16,486 nucleotides of DNA from an uncultured Eubacterium sp. (GTDB lineage Bacteria > Bacillota > Clostridia > Lachnospirales > Lachnospiraceae), in the NCBI GenBank assembly GCA_934317205.1, contig CAKREL010000051.1:1-16486 (forward strand), in the 5' to 3' direction. Positions 6,665-13,234 of the stretch are shown here, in pieces. Made by a program: the position numbers and the translations under genes. Numbering within the stretch: the stretch's first letter is position 1; each line of letters begins with the position of its first letter. A model generated the notes under the pieces. The model was given only the letters and a program-made list of their open reading frames with translations. It did not search any database and was not told where the DNA came from.

Positions 6665-7102
6665 ATGAGCGATAAGCTTACTCCTGAAAAAAGAAGCTGG
6701 AATATGAGCCGGATTAAAGGCAAGGATACAAAAATTGAGGTGGAAGTCAGAAAATATCTGTTTTCAAAAGGATATCGCTTCAGAAAGAATGATAAAAGAT
6801 ATCCCGGTAAGCCGGATATTGTCCTACCAAAGTATCATGTGGCTATATTTGTTCATGGCTGCTTTTGGCATCGGCATGAAGGATGTAAAGATGCGACAAC
6901 ACCAAAAACGAGAACGGAATTTTGGCTTGAGAAGTTTGATAAAAATGTCAAAAACGACCAGATAAAACAGGAAAAGCTTAGGGAGCTTGGGTGGAAGGTA
7001 ATTGTTATCTGGGAGTGTGAATTGAAGCGGAGTTTCCAGGAAACAATGGATAAGGTTGAGAAAGAGCTGACACGAAAGCCGTTTATAGGAGCACAAAATT
7101 GA
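6665..7102 (+). CDS. vsr: Very short patch repair endonuclease (Vsr)
   Basis: This 145-residue protein is full-length for the family. Vsr nicks 5' to the T of T:G mismatches made when 5-methylcytosine deaminates, starting very short patch repair. Residues match the known enzyme almost position for position: E25, D51 (in PGKPDIVLP), H64 and H69 for catalysis (in FVHGCFWHRH). C66, H71, C74 and C118 serve the structural zinc. The TKTNTEFW-type strand appears as PKTRTEFWLEKFDKN (80-94), and the N-terminal MSRIKGKDT is typical. The ATG has only a weak GGTGA ahead. Vsr genes usually sit beside a cytosine-5 methyltransferase; none is present, so this one is an orphan, most likely because the methyltransferase was lost with neighbouring DNA. 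Confidence 0.93.
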   Translation: MSDKLTPEKRSWNMSRIKGKDTKIEVEVRKYLFSKGYRFRKNDKRYPGKPDIVLPKYHVAIFVHGCFWHRHEGCKDATTPKTRTEFWLEKFDKNVKNDQIKQEKLRELGWKVIVIWECELKRSFQETMDKVEKELTRKPFIGAQN

Positions 7103-7129
7103 TTTAGCAAAAAACGGGGGTTATTAATA

Positions 7130-7798
7130 TTGGGAACTACAAGCGAAAAAGATATGCAGGTTAGAGAGATTAAAGAAGGGTATAAATTTGCTGATAAACT
7201 GTTCGCAAAGTATCCTCTTCTCGGAAATGCAATTCTTAAAGAATCAACGCAAGATAAAATAAATGAACAGGCAAAAAAAGCATTGGATATACTCGTTGAA
7301 AATCCTTCTTATGTTTCGAGTATACCTGAAATTACTTTTGATAAAAGAAATACAAAAGAAGATTTGCCTAAGTTTTTTGAGAAATCTTTCAAGTATTGGA
7401 AGGATAAGACGATGGAAAAACATCATTTTTCTGGAAGACACTTGCAGGATGAGGATAAAGAACGATTAGTAAGTATTCTTCGTGGTGACTTTGCGTTTGT
7501 TCCGGCAATGTCATTAGCGTTAAAAAGAACGGATGAGATGCTGGCTTCTTTAACAGATGAACAGTACATAATCATGCAGGGATTTCACTCAAAGAGAATG
7601 CTGGTTTCCGGTCCTGCAGGTACTGGGAAAACGATGCTGGCTATGGATCAGTGCAGAAAACTGACAGCAGAAGGATATAACGTGTTGTATTTATGCTACA
7701 ACAAGTTAATTGCAAACTATGTAAGAAAGAATTTTGAATTAGAGAAAGAAGTTACGAAGCAGCGCGCGCTTAGTGACATAAACACAACTGAATACTAG
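7130..7798 (+). pseudogene. Superfamily 1 helicase, truncated just after Walker A
   Basis: A TTG start (7130) follows GGGGG at 7116-7120. The 222 residues hold a helical N-terminal part. A Q-motif-like LTDEQYIIMQGF (141-152) and a Walker A GPAGTGKT (161-168) follow, then the helix and strand after it (LCYNKLIANYVRKNFE). DNA helicases with this order (UvrD-like superfamily 1) continue for several hundred more residues with Walker B and motifs III to VI; all are missing. After about residue 205 the sequence turns into an unrelated tail (KQRALSDINTTEY) that stops at TAG 7796-7798, inside the ribosome site of the next gene. The piece could bind nucleotide but not act as a motor. It was probably part of the same cargo cluster as Vsr. 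Confidence 0.75.
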
Positions 7799-7807
7799 GA
7801 GGTGTAT

Positions 7808-8368
7808 ATGGCCACTAAGGTTAATTTTTATGAAAACTACGGTGACAAGTCAGCGAGGGAGAGGGCCGAGCTGATTTATTCCAATTACTCTTCCTTCCAG
7901 GGAATCATCGAGGATTGCAAGATGAGATTGATCTACGAGATCAAGGCTGAGAAGGAGAGAAGGTCTAGCAATCACAAAGATGAGCTTGGAGTCCGTATTC
8001 AGAATTTGGGTAACTACAGTAATCCTACAGCGGATGAAGCGGTTCTTGATGTAATACTTGAGGGAGCTATCAATGGACTGAATTCAGCAGAGGATGCTTT
8101 ATCAGATCCGGCTCTGGTACAGGAATTCAAGCGAAGAGAGTATGTCATTGTGATGATGGCTGATGAATATGCTTCTTTCAGAAGACACCTGCATGCACTT
8201 AGCGTGAAGGAGCAGGAGATTATCATTCCGCTTCTTAAGCAGGAGAAGGACTACTATACACTTGCTGAAGAAGCTGGTGTAACGGTTCCTGTAGTCAGGA
8301 GAAAGGCAAGCCGTATTCATTGTGAATTGATTTCCTACATGGAAAATTATTTCATTGAGAAGCTTTAG
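7808..8368 (+). CDS. Sigma-70 region-4-like HTH protein of the recombinase module
   Basis: The protein has 186 residues. The C-terminal part (about 130-175: ALSVKEQEIIIPLLKQEKDY, TLAEEAGVTVPVVRRKASR) has the layout of a sigma-70 region 4 or ArpU-like helix-turn-helix. The N-terminal two thirds are helical and acidic (SNPTADEAVLDVILEGAING). It lacks an obvious sigma region 2, so it is more likely a stand-alone regulator than a full sigma factor. AGGAGGTG at 7797-7804 sits 3 bases before ATG 7808 and was chosen over GTG 7802, which lies within that site. It is followed 11 bases later by the mini-protein gene and then the recombinase. Control of the module is a reasonable guess. Confidence 0.65.
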   Translation: MATKVNFYENYGDKSARERAELIYSNYSSFQGIIEDCKMRLIYEIKAEKERRSSNHKDELGVRIQNLGNYSNPTADEAVLDVILEGAINGLNSAEDALSDPALVQEFKRREYVIVMMADEYASFRRHLHALSVKEQEIIIPLLKQEKDYYTLAEEAGVTVPVVRRKASRIHCELISYMENYFIEKL

Positions 8369-8379
8369 GAGGGATGGTC

Positions 8380-8538
8380 ATGAAGGAATTAAAAGAGCTT
8401 ACATTTCCTCCAGAGGCTGAGGAAATGGCTATTAAGTATGCTGCTTTTGATATTATGAAGCAGCTTAACAAAGAAGGAAAGATAACAGACGAAGAATTGC
8501 GGTATATCGCGAAAAAACGCAATATACCCGTTGAGTAA
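8380..8538 (+). CDS. SHOCT-like mini-protein, paralog of the one at 1205
   Basis: This 52-residue protein (opening MKELKELTFPPEAEEMAIKY) ends with the hairpin LNKEGKITDEELRYIAKKRN (29-48), a good SHOCT fit. AGGAGG at 8367-8372 gives 7-base spacing to ATG 8380; the in-frame ATG at 8374 is too close. It overlaps nothing and ends 77 bases before the recombinase start, in the same arrangement as its paralog at 1205-1387. The gene is intact although the following recombinase is broken. Confidence 0.7.
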   Translation: MKELKELTFPPEAEEMAIKYAAFDIMKQLNKEGKITDEELRYIAKKRNIPVE

Positions 8539-8556
8539 ACAAGATAATAATTATAT

Positions 8557-8596
8557 AATTAAGCTGTGTCTAGATCTCATCTAGTACAGCTTGATT
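8557..8596 (+). promoter_or_regulatory. Hairpin upstream of recombinase 2, counterpart of 1411-1442
   Basis: An outer stem AATTAAGCTGT (8557-8567) pairs with ACAGCTTGATT (8586-8596, one G-T pair). A small internal loop follows, then an inner stem CTAGA/TCTAG (8570-8574, 8580-8584). It lies in the same place as the hairpin before recombinase 1, again ends about 10 bases before GAGGTG, and again carries CATCTAGTA on its right side (8578-8586). The outer arms differ in sequence between the two, while pairing is kept. Confidence 0.6.
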
Positions 8597-8615
8597 GAGG
8601 AATGCGAGGTGCGAT

Positions 8616-10444
8616 ATGGCGAGAAAAGTTGCCATCTACGCCCGTGTTTCTACAGAGCATGAGGCGCAGATATCTGCATTGGAAAATCAGGTGCAGTACT
8701 ATGATGATATTTTGAGCAGGCATGCGGATTGGACGTTGGTAGATAGATATATTGATGAAGGTATTACCGGTACATCTATTCATAAGCGTGAGTCTTTTAT
8801 GCGAATGCTCAAGGATGCAAAAGAAAAGAAGTTTGATCTAATTGTTACCAGAGAGGTATCCAGGTTTGCAAGAAACACGGTGGATACACTGCAGCAGACC
8901 AGAACCCTCAAAACATATGGTGTGGAGGTGTGGTTCACAGAAGATAATATCTGGACAATGAATGATGAGGATGGAGAGCTTAGACTTTCTATCATGGCTA
9001 CTTTGGCCCAGAATGAAAGCAAGAAGATTTCTCAGAGAGTAAAAGCCGGTCAGATGATTTCATTTAAGAATGGAGTCCTATATGGCAATGGCAATATTCT
9101 TGGATATGACAGAGTTGGTGATAAGCTTGTTGTAAATAAGGAACAAGCTGACACTGTGAAAAGAATCTTTGAACTTTATCTGGCTGGCAATGGTGTTCGT
9201 AAGATTCAGGACATCATGGAACAGGAAGGGCGTAAGACAGCCACAGGCCTTACCAGATGGCAGTCCGGCAATATCAACAGAGTTCTTAGAAATCCTTTTT
9301 ATTGCGGCAGAATCGTATACCGTAAGCAATACGTTCCGGATTATCTGGTTCAAAAGAAAATCAATAATCATGGGGCAGTTGATAAGGTATATGTAGAAGG
9401 TTCGCATGAGAAGCTGGTTTCGCCGGAAGATTTTGACAGAGCACAGGAGTTAAGAGAAAAACACAAGTCCGTGAAGACAGACAAGAACGGCAAAGCAATT
9501 GGGCAGTCGCCTTGCAAGCATCTGTGGGGCAATAAGCTTGTTTGTACCTGTGGTCATGCTTATGAACCGAAGAATTGCTCATAAGGCTAATGATGGAACT
9601 CTTAGTTATATCTATCAGTGCTATGGACAGTTACGGACAGGAACTCCTGCAGGAAGACTGAAAAAAGGTCTTGATATTGAAGGTATTTGTGATAACTCAT
9701 CATTTATGGAATGGAAATTAGAGGTTCAGGCCGATTTTGTTTTTAAGAAGCTTCTTGGAAATAAAGATGCAATCTATAAGGAAGCTATGGCTATGGCACA
9801 GGATGTTGCTGAAGTAAAGGCTCCTAAGAGAAACGATAAAGAACGGCTTGAAGCAAACAATCGTCAGATTGAGAAGCTGAACAGACAGCTTGCCAATCTG
9901 GTTGATATGTGTTCTGAAGGAGATATTTCCAGAGAAGTCTTCCGAAGCAAGAAAAAGAAATTAGAAGATCAGATTTCAAACTTAGAGAAATTAAATGATG
10001 AATGCAGACAACGGGTTTTAGAATTGGAAGATAATGGCGCAAAGGACAGACGCATAGATAGCCTTTCTGAGTTTATCAAGATGACTGCCTTTGATGCCAG
10101 GGCTAAGATACCTGATACTGTGATTGATAATTTCGTTGATCAGATTGTTTTTGATCACGGAGCATTTATCTGGTATTTGAATCCGGTATTCGGTAATGAG
10201 GTATATAAGCAAGACGCTTCCGATTGGAAAAAAAACAGCATCTGCAATCTTTAAGTGATAAATGTACGTTACAGGCCTGTCCCAGCACAGGCAGCAATCA
10301 GCTCAGAACAGTAATCGAAAAGCCTATATTTCTGGGAACTTTCAATGTTCCAAAAAATATAGGAAGCAGGTTATGGAGTTGTACAGACCGAATTTCCGGT
10401 TTGAAGCTGCGAATGACATAGAACTTGTACTTAAATTAGTGTAG
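8616..10444 (+). pseudogene. Large serine recombinase 2, with three frameshifts
   Basis: This is a paralog of the recombinase at 1462, about two thirds identical by eye in the first 280 residues and of matching total length. The resolvase domain is intact, with Ser12 in YARVST and TREVSRFARNTVD, followed by GNILGYDR and NPFYCGRIVYR. An extra T at 9560-9561 (GCTTATGAACCG where GCTATGAACCG restores CGHAMNRRIAHK) breaks the zinc ribbon. Two further shifts of one missing base each coincide with A runs at 10228-10235 and 10352-10357, after which the tail STGSNQ, LGTF.VPK and a FRFEA segment reappear in new frames up to TAG 10442-10444. As it stands, the product ends at 9584 after 322 residues, without zinc ribbon or coiled coil. 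GAGGTG (8606-8611) precedes ATG 8616. Unless these are read errors, it is inactive. Confidence 0.85.
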
Positions 10445-10482
10445 GGAATAGAATTTTCTATTCCCTACACTTTGTTTTTTTT
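10439..10482 (+). terminator. Rho-independent terminator of recombinase 2
   Basis: A 14-base perfect stem GTGTAGGGAATAGA/TCTATTCCCTACAC with a 4-base loop (10453-10456) is followed by TTTGTTTTTTTT. It overlaps the reconstructed TAG stop, like the terminator of recombinase 1, though the stem sequences differ. Confidence 0.94.
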
Positions 10483-10519
10483 GAAGCTTAAATGAAAAGG
10501 TAAATTCTACCCTTTGCGC

Positions 10520-10532
10520 TTCTGAATCAGAA
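10520..10532. other. 13-bp palindrome at the probable element end
   Basis: TTCTGAATCAGAA is a perfect odd-length dyad 38 bases after the terminator and directly at the start of the permease-like fragment. The shared word TCTGAATC also occurs at 3353-3360, after terminator 1. It is a candidate attachment-site half; an eight-base match may be chance. Confidence 0.25.
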
Positions 10533-10915
10533 TGTATTGTTTTGCGGAAAGAACAGCATTGCAGAAGCAGGAATTAGCCATGTATCAGAACCGGATTACA
10601 CTGTTTCAAAGAGACCGGCAGTTTTATAACTATGAAGATGCAGCACAGGAATTGTTTGGTGTTGCGGATGCTACAGGACTTTTTGTTACCATGGACGGAC
10701 ATACTTATCAGGTACTTGGGATGCTGACCAGGGAAATACAGGGAGTAGTGTTTTCTGCAAAAGATCTGCATGCAACCAGACTGGATCACATGACGATAGA
10801 AACCTCAGAAAACAGTACACTGTCGATGTTGGAGCAGGCGGTGGAATGGAAGATTGGATTTGCAGGAACAGCATTTGATTATCGATTTATTAACAGTAGG
10901 GAGCGAAAATATTAA
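10532..10915 (+). pseudogene. Fragment resembling ABC-transporter permease (MacB/FtsX-type) extracellular domain
   Basis: The 127 codons lack any membrane segment. The central part, ELFGVADATGLFVTMDG followed by HTYQVLGML (residues about 40-66), resembles the extracellular core domain of MacB/FtsX-like permeases, where a conserved G-x-x-V-x-x-x-G-x-x-Y-x-V-x-G-V/M stretch occurs. An intact permease would have a membrane helix before this domain and three after it, and none is present. There is no ribosome site ahead of ATG 10532, and an in-frame stop lies at 10523-10525. It is therefore probably a leftover of a chromosomal gene broken when the element inserted or recombined. The family call is tentative. 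Confidence 0.4.
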
Positions 10916-10938
10916 GAATTTTATCGGTGTTGGTAATA

Positions 10939-10968
10939 TTGTCTTACATTCACTAGCTATGATATAAT
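10939..10968 (+). promoter_or_regulatory. Predicted sigma-A promoter for the lipoprotein gene
   Basis: TTGTCT (10939-10944), an 18-base spacer and a perfect TATAAT (10963-10968) lie 54 bases upstream of the lipoprotein start. Confidence 0.6.
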
Positions 10969-11021
10969 TGATTTATCAGAAAGATTCGTGAATTATAATT
11001 AAAAAGGAGAGTAAGGAGAAA

Positions 11022-11363
11022 GTGCACATTTTGAAGGGGAAAAGAATTGCAGCAGTATTGATAGCGGGGGCATTTTTACTTACAGGATGCGGACAAAAAG
11101 GGACGCCGTCACAGATATCGGAACCTGTTTCGGAAAAAGAAAATGCAGAGATTTCGGCAACAGTGGAGCAGGAAGATGCAGAAGAAGTGAAATCATTTTA
11201 TGCACCGGAAGGATTCAGTGAACAGGATTAGTCAGGAGATTTTAATATTTCAAAATGTTATATCACAAACAAAGTAACCGGTCTGAACCGTTTTTATATT
11301 GATGAGAATCATGTGTTATGGGGATGTGGAAGAAATGAATATGGACAATTGGGATTGAAATAA
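11022..11363 (+). pseudogene. Lipoprotein with RCC1-like repeat, nonsense-interrupted and truncated
   Basis: A GTG start (11022) follows AAGGAG (11013-11018). The first 23 residues form a lipoprotein signal peptide: basic start, hydrophobic core AAVLIAGAFLLTG, lipobox LTGC with Cys23. A low-complexity acidic linker follows. TAG at 11229-11231 stops the product at 69 residues, but the same frame continues with DFNISKCYITNKVTGLN and then DENHVLWGCGRNEYGQLGLK up to TAA 11361-11363. The motif LWG-x-G-R-N-E-Y-G-Q-L-G is an RCC1-type beta-propeller repeat. Intact RCC1 proteins have about seven such repeats, so the rest of the propeller is missing. The gene thus has both a nonsense codon and a 3' deletion. 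A secreted 69-residue lipopeptide could still be made. Confidence 0.65.
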
Positions 11364-11375
11364 GGCTACCGCAAT

Positions 11376-11397
11376 CCCACTGGCTTTAGACAATGGG
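11376..11397 (+). other. Weak imperfect hairpin after the lipoprotein pseudogene
   Basis: CCCACTG (11376-11382) pairs with CAATGGG (11391-11397) with one mismatch around an 8-base loop. There is no T tract. It may be the remains of a structured element left when the gene was cut. The rest of 11364-11453 holds only the ribosome site for the next gene. Confidence 0.25.
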
Positions 11398-11453
11398 TAG
11401 GGTAGTTCACTCATAGGAGAAAAATAACACAGAAAAATAAAGGAGGAAGCGAT

Positions 11454-11648
11454 ATGGAGAAAATAAAACTGATTTTGCTGACAATTGTATATTTTATCGT
11501 TATTGTATTTATTATTAACAAACTGATTAATTTCTTGCTTCCGTGGAATTTTCTGACAGATGTGTTCACTTTGTGGTGTTGGGGAATTGCAGTTATAGTA
11601 AGTACTGGTTTGGCGCAGTATACATTAAGAAAAGTACGTGAATTATAG
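11454..11648 (+). CDS. Two-pass mini membrane protein, unknown function
   Basis: The protein has 64 residues. Membrane segments lie at about 5-29 (ILLTIVYFIVIVFIINKLIN) and 37-56 (VFTLWCWGIAVIVSTGL), with a basic C-terminus (RKVREL). AAAGGAGG at 11439-11446 is well spaced ahead of the ATG, and a terminator follows directly, so it is probably a real gene. There is no family I recognise. The nearest neighbours are debris and a HipA-like kinase with its own promoter, so context does not suggest a role. Confidence 0.6.
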   Translation: MEKIKLILLTIVYFIVIVFIINKLINFLLPWNFLTDVFTLWCWGIAVIVSTGLAQYTLRKVREL

Positions 11649-11658
11649 TGAGTGGATG

Positions 11659-11690
11659 ATTGCAGAGGGCGTTTGCCCTCTGCAATTTAT
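11659..11690 (+). terminator. Terminator after the mini membrane protein
   Basis: ATTGCAGAGGGC (11659-11670) and GCCCTCTGCAAT (11675-11686) form a perfect 12-base stem with a GTTT loop, 11 bases after the stop. The T tract that follows is weak (TTATGTAT), but the stem is strong. Confidence 0.75.
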
Positions 11691-11774
11691 GTATAAAAAA
11701 GAATCAGAAAGCATGCATATTCGACTAATAACAAATTTTAGAAAACCATTTGCATGTTTCAATTGTCTTATATA

Positions 11775-11837
11775 TATCAGATGAAAAAATGATTTCTGCT
11801 GCGATGGATAGCAGTATTTTTTATTTCACATCTGATA
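11775..11837. other. Long stem-loop in the gap before the HipA-like gene
   Basis: The outer arms TATCAGATG (11775-11783) and CATCTGATA (11829-11837) are perfect inverted repeats. Inside them a run of A residues faces a run of T residues, and CTGCT (11796-11800) faces AGCAG (11810-11814). The 11691-11947 gap has no gene; apart from this structure and the promoter at 11878 I see nothing in it. It could be a small structured RNA, a bidirectional terminator or a decayed miniature insertion. Confidence 0.4.
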
Positions 11838-11877
11838 CAGGGAAAAATATAGTAGAGAAGTGTTCTTGCTCTTTTTA

Positions 11878-11906
11878 TTGTACAAAAAAAGTAAAACAGG
11901 TATAAT
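11878..11906 (+). promoter_or_regulatory. Predicted sigma-A promoter of the HipA-like kinase gene
   Basis: TTGTAC (11878-11883), a 17-base A-rich spacer and a perfect TATAAT (11901-11906) lie 41 bases before the chosen start codon. Confidence 0.75.
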
Positions 11907-11947
11907 AGAAAACAGTAAAAGAATGAATTTTATATGTGGAGAGAAAA

Positions 11948-13042
11948 ATGATGCAAAAACAGTCAGCAGTTTATGAAATCATGCACGCAGATCGAAGAGT
12001 TGCATGGATCGATACAAATGGATTATGCAAAATTTATTTCAAATCATTTTTACCGTATAATCTGTATTTTGAGGAATCGGATGATATTGATACAAGGGTA
12101 AATAATATCACAAATTTTTATTTTTGGTGTTCTACCCGTGTGTTGACGCTTGATCGAAAATATGCCAAAGAGATTTTGAACAGCATCGGTGTTTTGCAGG
12201 CGGTAACAGACCGTGAGCGTGCACAAATTGCGTTGACTTATCGTTGTGCATCGCTGACAGATGTGTTCTGGGTGCGAAAAAAAGGCGAAAAAGTGTTATT
12301 TTCTGATATTAATTTGTACGAGAACCATTTGGATAATACATTTATAGATATTGCATTACATGGAAAACAGTATACAGTTCAGAACGAAGAACTGGCAAAG
12401 GATCTGTCGACAAATGGTTGTTTTCCAAAGGCGTGGCAGCGAACAGAAAACGGGTTCCGGTTATTAAAAGATGGTGGAACTGATGAAGTGGAACGGGAAT
12501 TGCTTGCAAGTCAGATCTGCAGATGCTTTGATGTGGATCAGGTATTGTATGAACGTGATTTTTTTGATGGAGAAGAAGTCAGCGTCAGCGATAATATTAC
12601 ATCAAAAGAGTTTTCTATTGTTCCAATGGAAGCGTTTGAAATTTATTCTATGAACCACGATCGAGATACAAAAAAATATGTGCTGTCACTGGATCGGCAC
12701 AATTATTATATGATGAATATTGTAGATTATCTGATTGGAAATACAGATCGCCATTGGGGAAACTGGGGCGTGCTGGTAAATAATAAGACAAACAAACCGG
12801 TGCATCTGCATAAACTGATGGATTTTAATCAGGCTTTTTATGCCTATGACAAAATGGAAGGTGCTAACTGCCAGACGTTATTTGGACGACATGCGACACA
12901 GCAGGAAGCGGCAGAAGAAGCTGTGCGAAAAATCGGATTAAATCAGATCGCAGAAATAACGGTGTCCTGTTTTGAAAAATTGCCACAATATTATGAGATG
13001 TTTTGTCAAAGATTAGAATATTTAAAAGCATTTTCATGTTGA
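11948..13042 (+). CDS. HipA-like protein kinase, stand-alone
   Basis: The protein has 364 residues. The C-terminal half carries the hallmarks of the HipA-like kinase fold. It has the ATP lysine in FRLLKDGG (K174), Glu near 182-184, the catalytic loop GNTDRHWGNWGVL (D267, N272) and the metal-binding MDFN (D292). HipA toxins phosphorylate translation components such as aminoacyl-tRNA synthetases; the substrate of this relative is unknown. The first 150 residues match nothing I recognise and differ from the HipA N-terminal subdomain 1. GGAG at 11938-11941 supports ATG 11948 (or 11951) over GTG 11936, which overlaps that site. There is no HipB-like HTH antitoxin beside it, and the gene has its own promoter, so it may be a solitary kinase rather than a classic toxin-antitoxin pair. 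Confidence 0.8.
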   Translation: MMQKQSAVYEIMHADRRVAWIDTNGLCKIYFKSFLPYNLYFEESDDIDTRVNNITNFYFWCSTRVLTLDRKYAKEILNSIGVLQAVTDRERAQIALTYRCASLTDVFWVRKKGEKVLFSDINLYENHLDNTFIDIALHGKQYTVQNEELAKDLSTNGCFPKAWQRTENGFRLLKDGGTDEVERELLASQICRCFDVDQVLYERDFFDGEEVSVSDNITSKEFSIVPMEAFEIYSMNHDRDTKKYVLSLDRHNYYMMNIVDYLIGNTDRHWGNWGVLVNNKTNKPVHLHKLMDFNQAFYAYDKMEGANCQTLFGRHATQQEAAEEAVRKIGLNQIAEITVSCFEKLPQYYEMFCQRLEYLKAFSC

Positions 13043-13150
13043 TGTACGGAATATTTTTGGCGAAATCGCTTGACTTATAGTTGTATTTTTTTGTATTGTA
13101 TATCTTGTACGTAATTGGATGCAAAATCAGCCCGAAAGATTGATAAAATA

Positions 13151-13179
13151 TTGACAAATTCTGGCATTAATGATAGTAT
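13151..13179 (+). promoter_or_regulatory. Predicted sigma-A promoter of pckA
   Basis: A perfect TTGACA (13151-13156), a 17-base spacer and TAGTAT (13174-13179) lie 55 bases upstream of the pckA start, leaving a short leader without evident strong structure. Confidence 0.75.
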
Positions 13180-13234
13180 AGGTTCGAATTAAGTACTCTA
13201 TTACATTAAAGAACGAAAGGACGAGGTAGGTAAA

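Larger units (their letters stand above)
3944..10482 (+). mobile_element. Eroded Tn1549-like / mobilisable element remnant
   Basis: In order the stretch holds an HTH/ankyrin-like regulator, topB 3' end, a small unknown gene, mobC-like, relaxase pieces, cargo (unknown, Vsr, helicase piece), sigma-like, SHOCT-like and serine recombinase. TopB, then MobC, then relaxase, with a serine recombinase at the end, is an order known from Tn1549-related elements. Four genes are cut at abrupt junctions (near 4800, 5939, 6085 and 7750) and the recombinase has three frameshifts, so it is probably immobile. The left boundary is uncertain; the XRE gene at 3476 may belong to it. The right end is probably just after the terminator at 10482. 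Confidence 0.65.

Noticed and set aside
9499..10254. Independent 251-residue coiled-coil protein
   Set aside because: From about 9562 it continues recombinase 2 (zinc ribbon and coiled coil) in the +1 frame; the first residues are an out-of-frame shadow.
10262..10444. Separate small gene after recombinase 2
   Set aside because: Its second half matches the recombinase 1 C-terminus; it is the frameshifted end of recombinase 2.
11948..13042. Classic HipBA toxin-antitoxin operon
   Set aside because: No HTH antitoxin gene is adjacent on either side; only the kinase is present.
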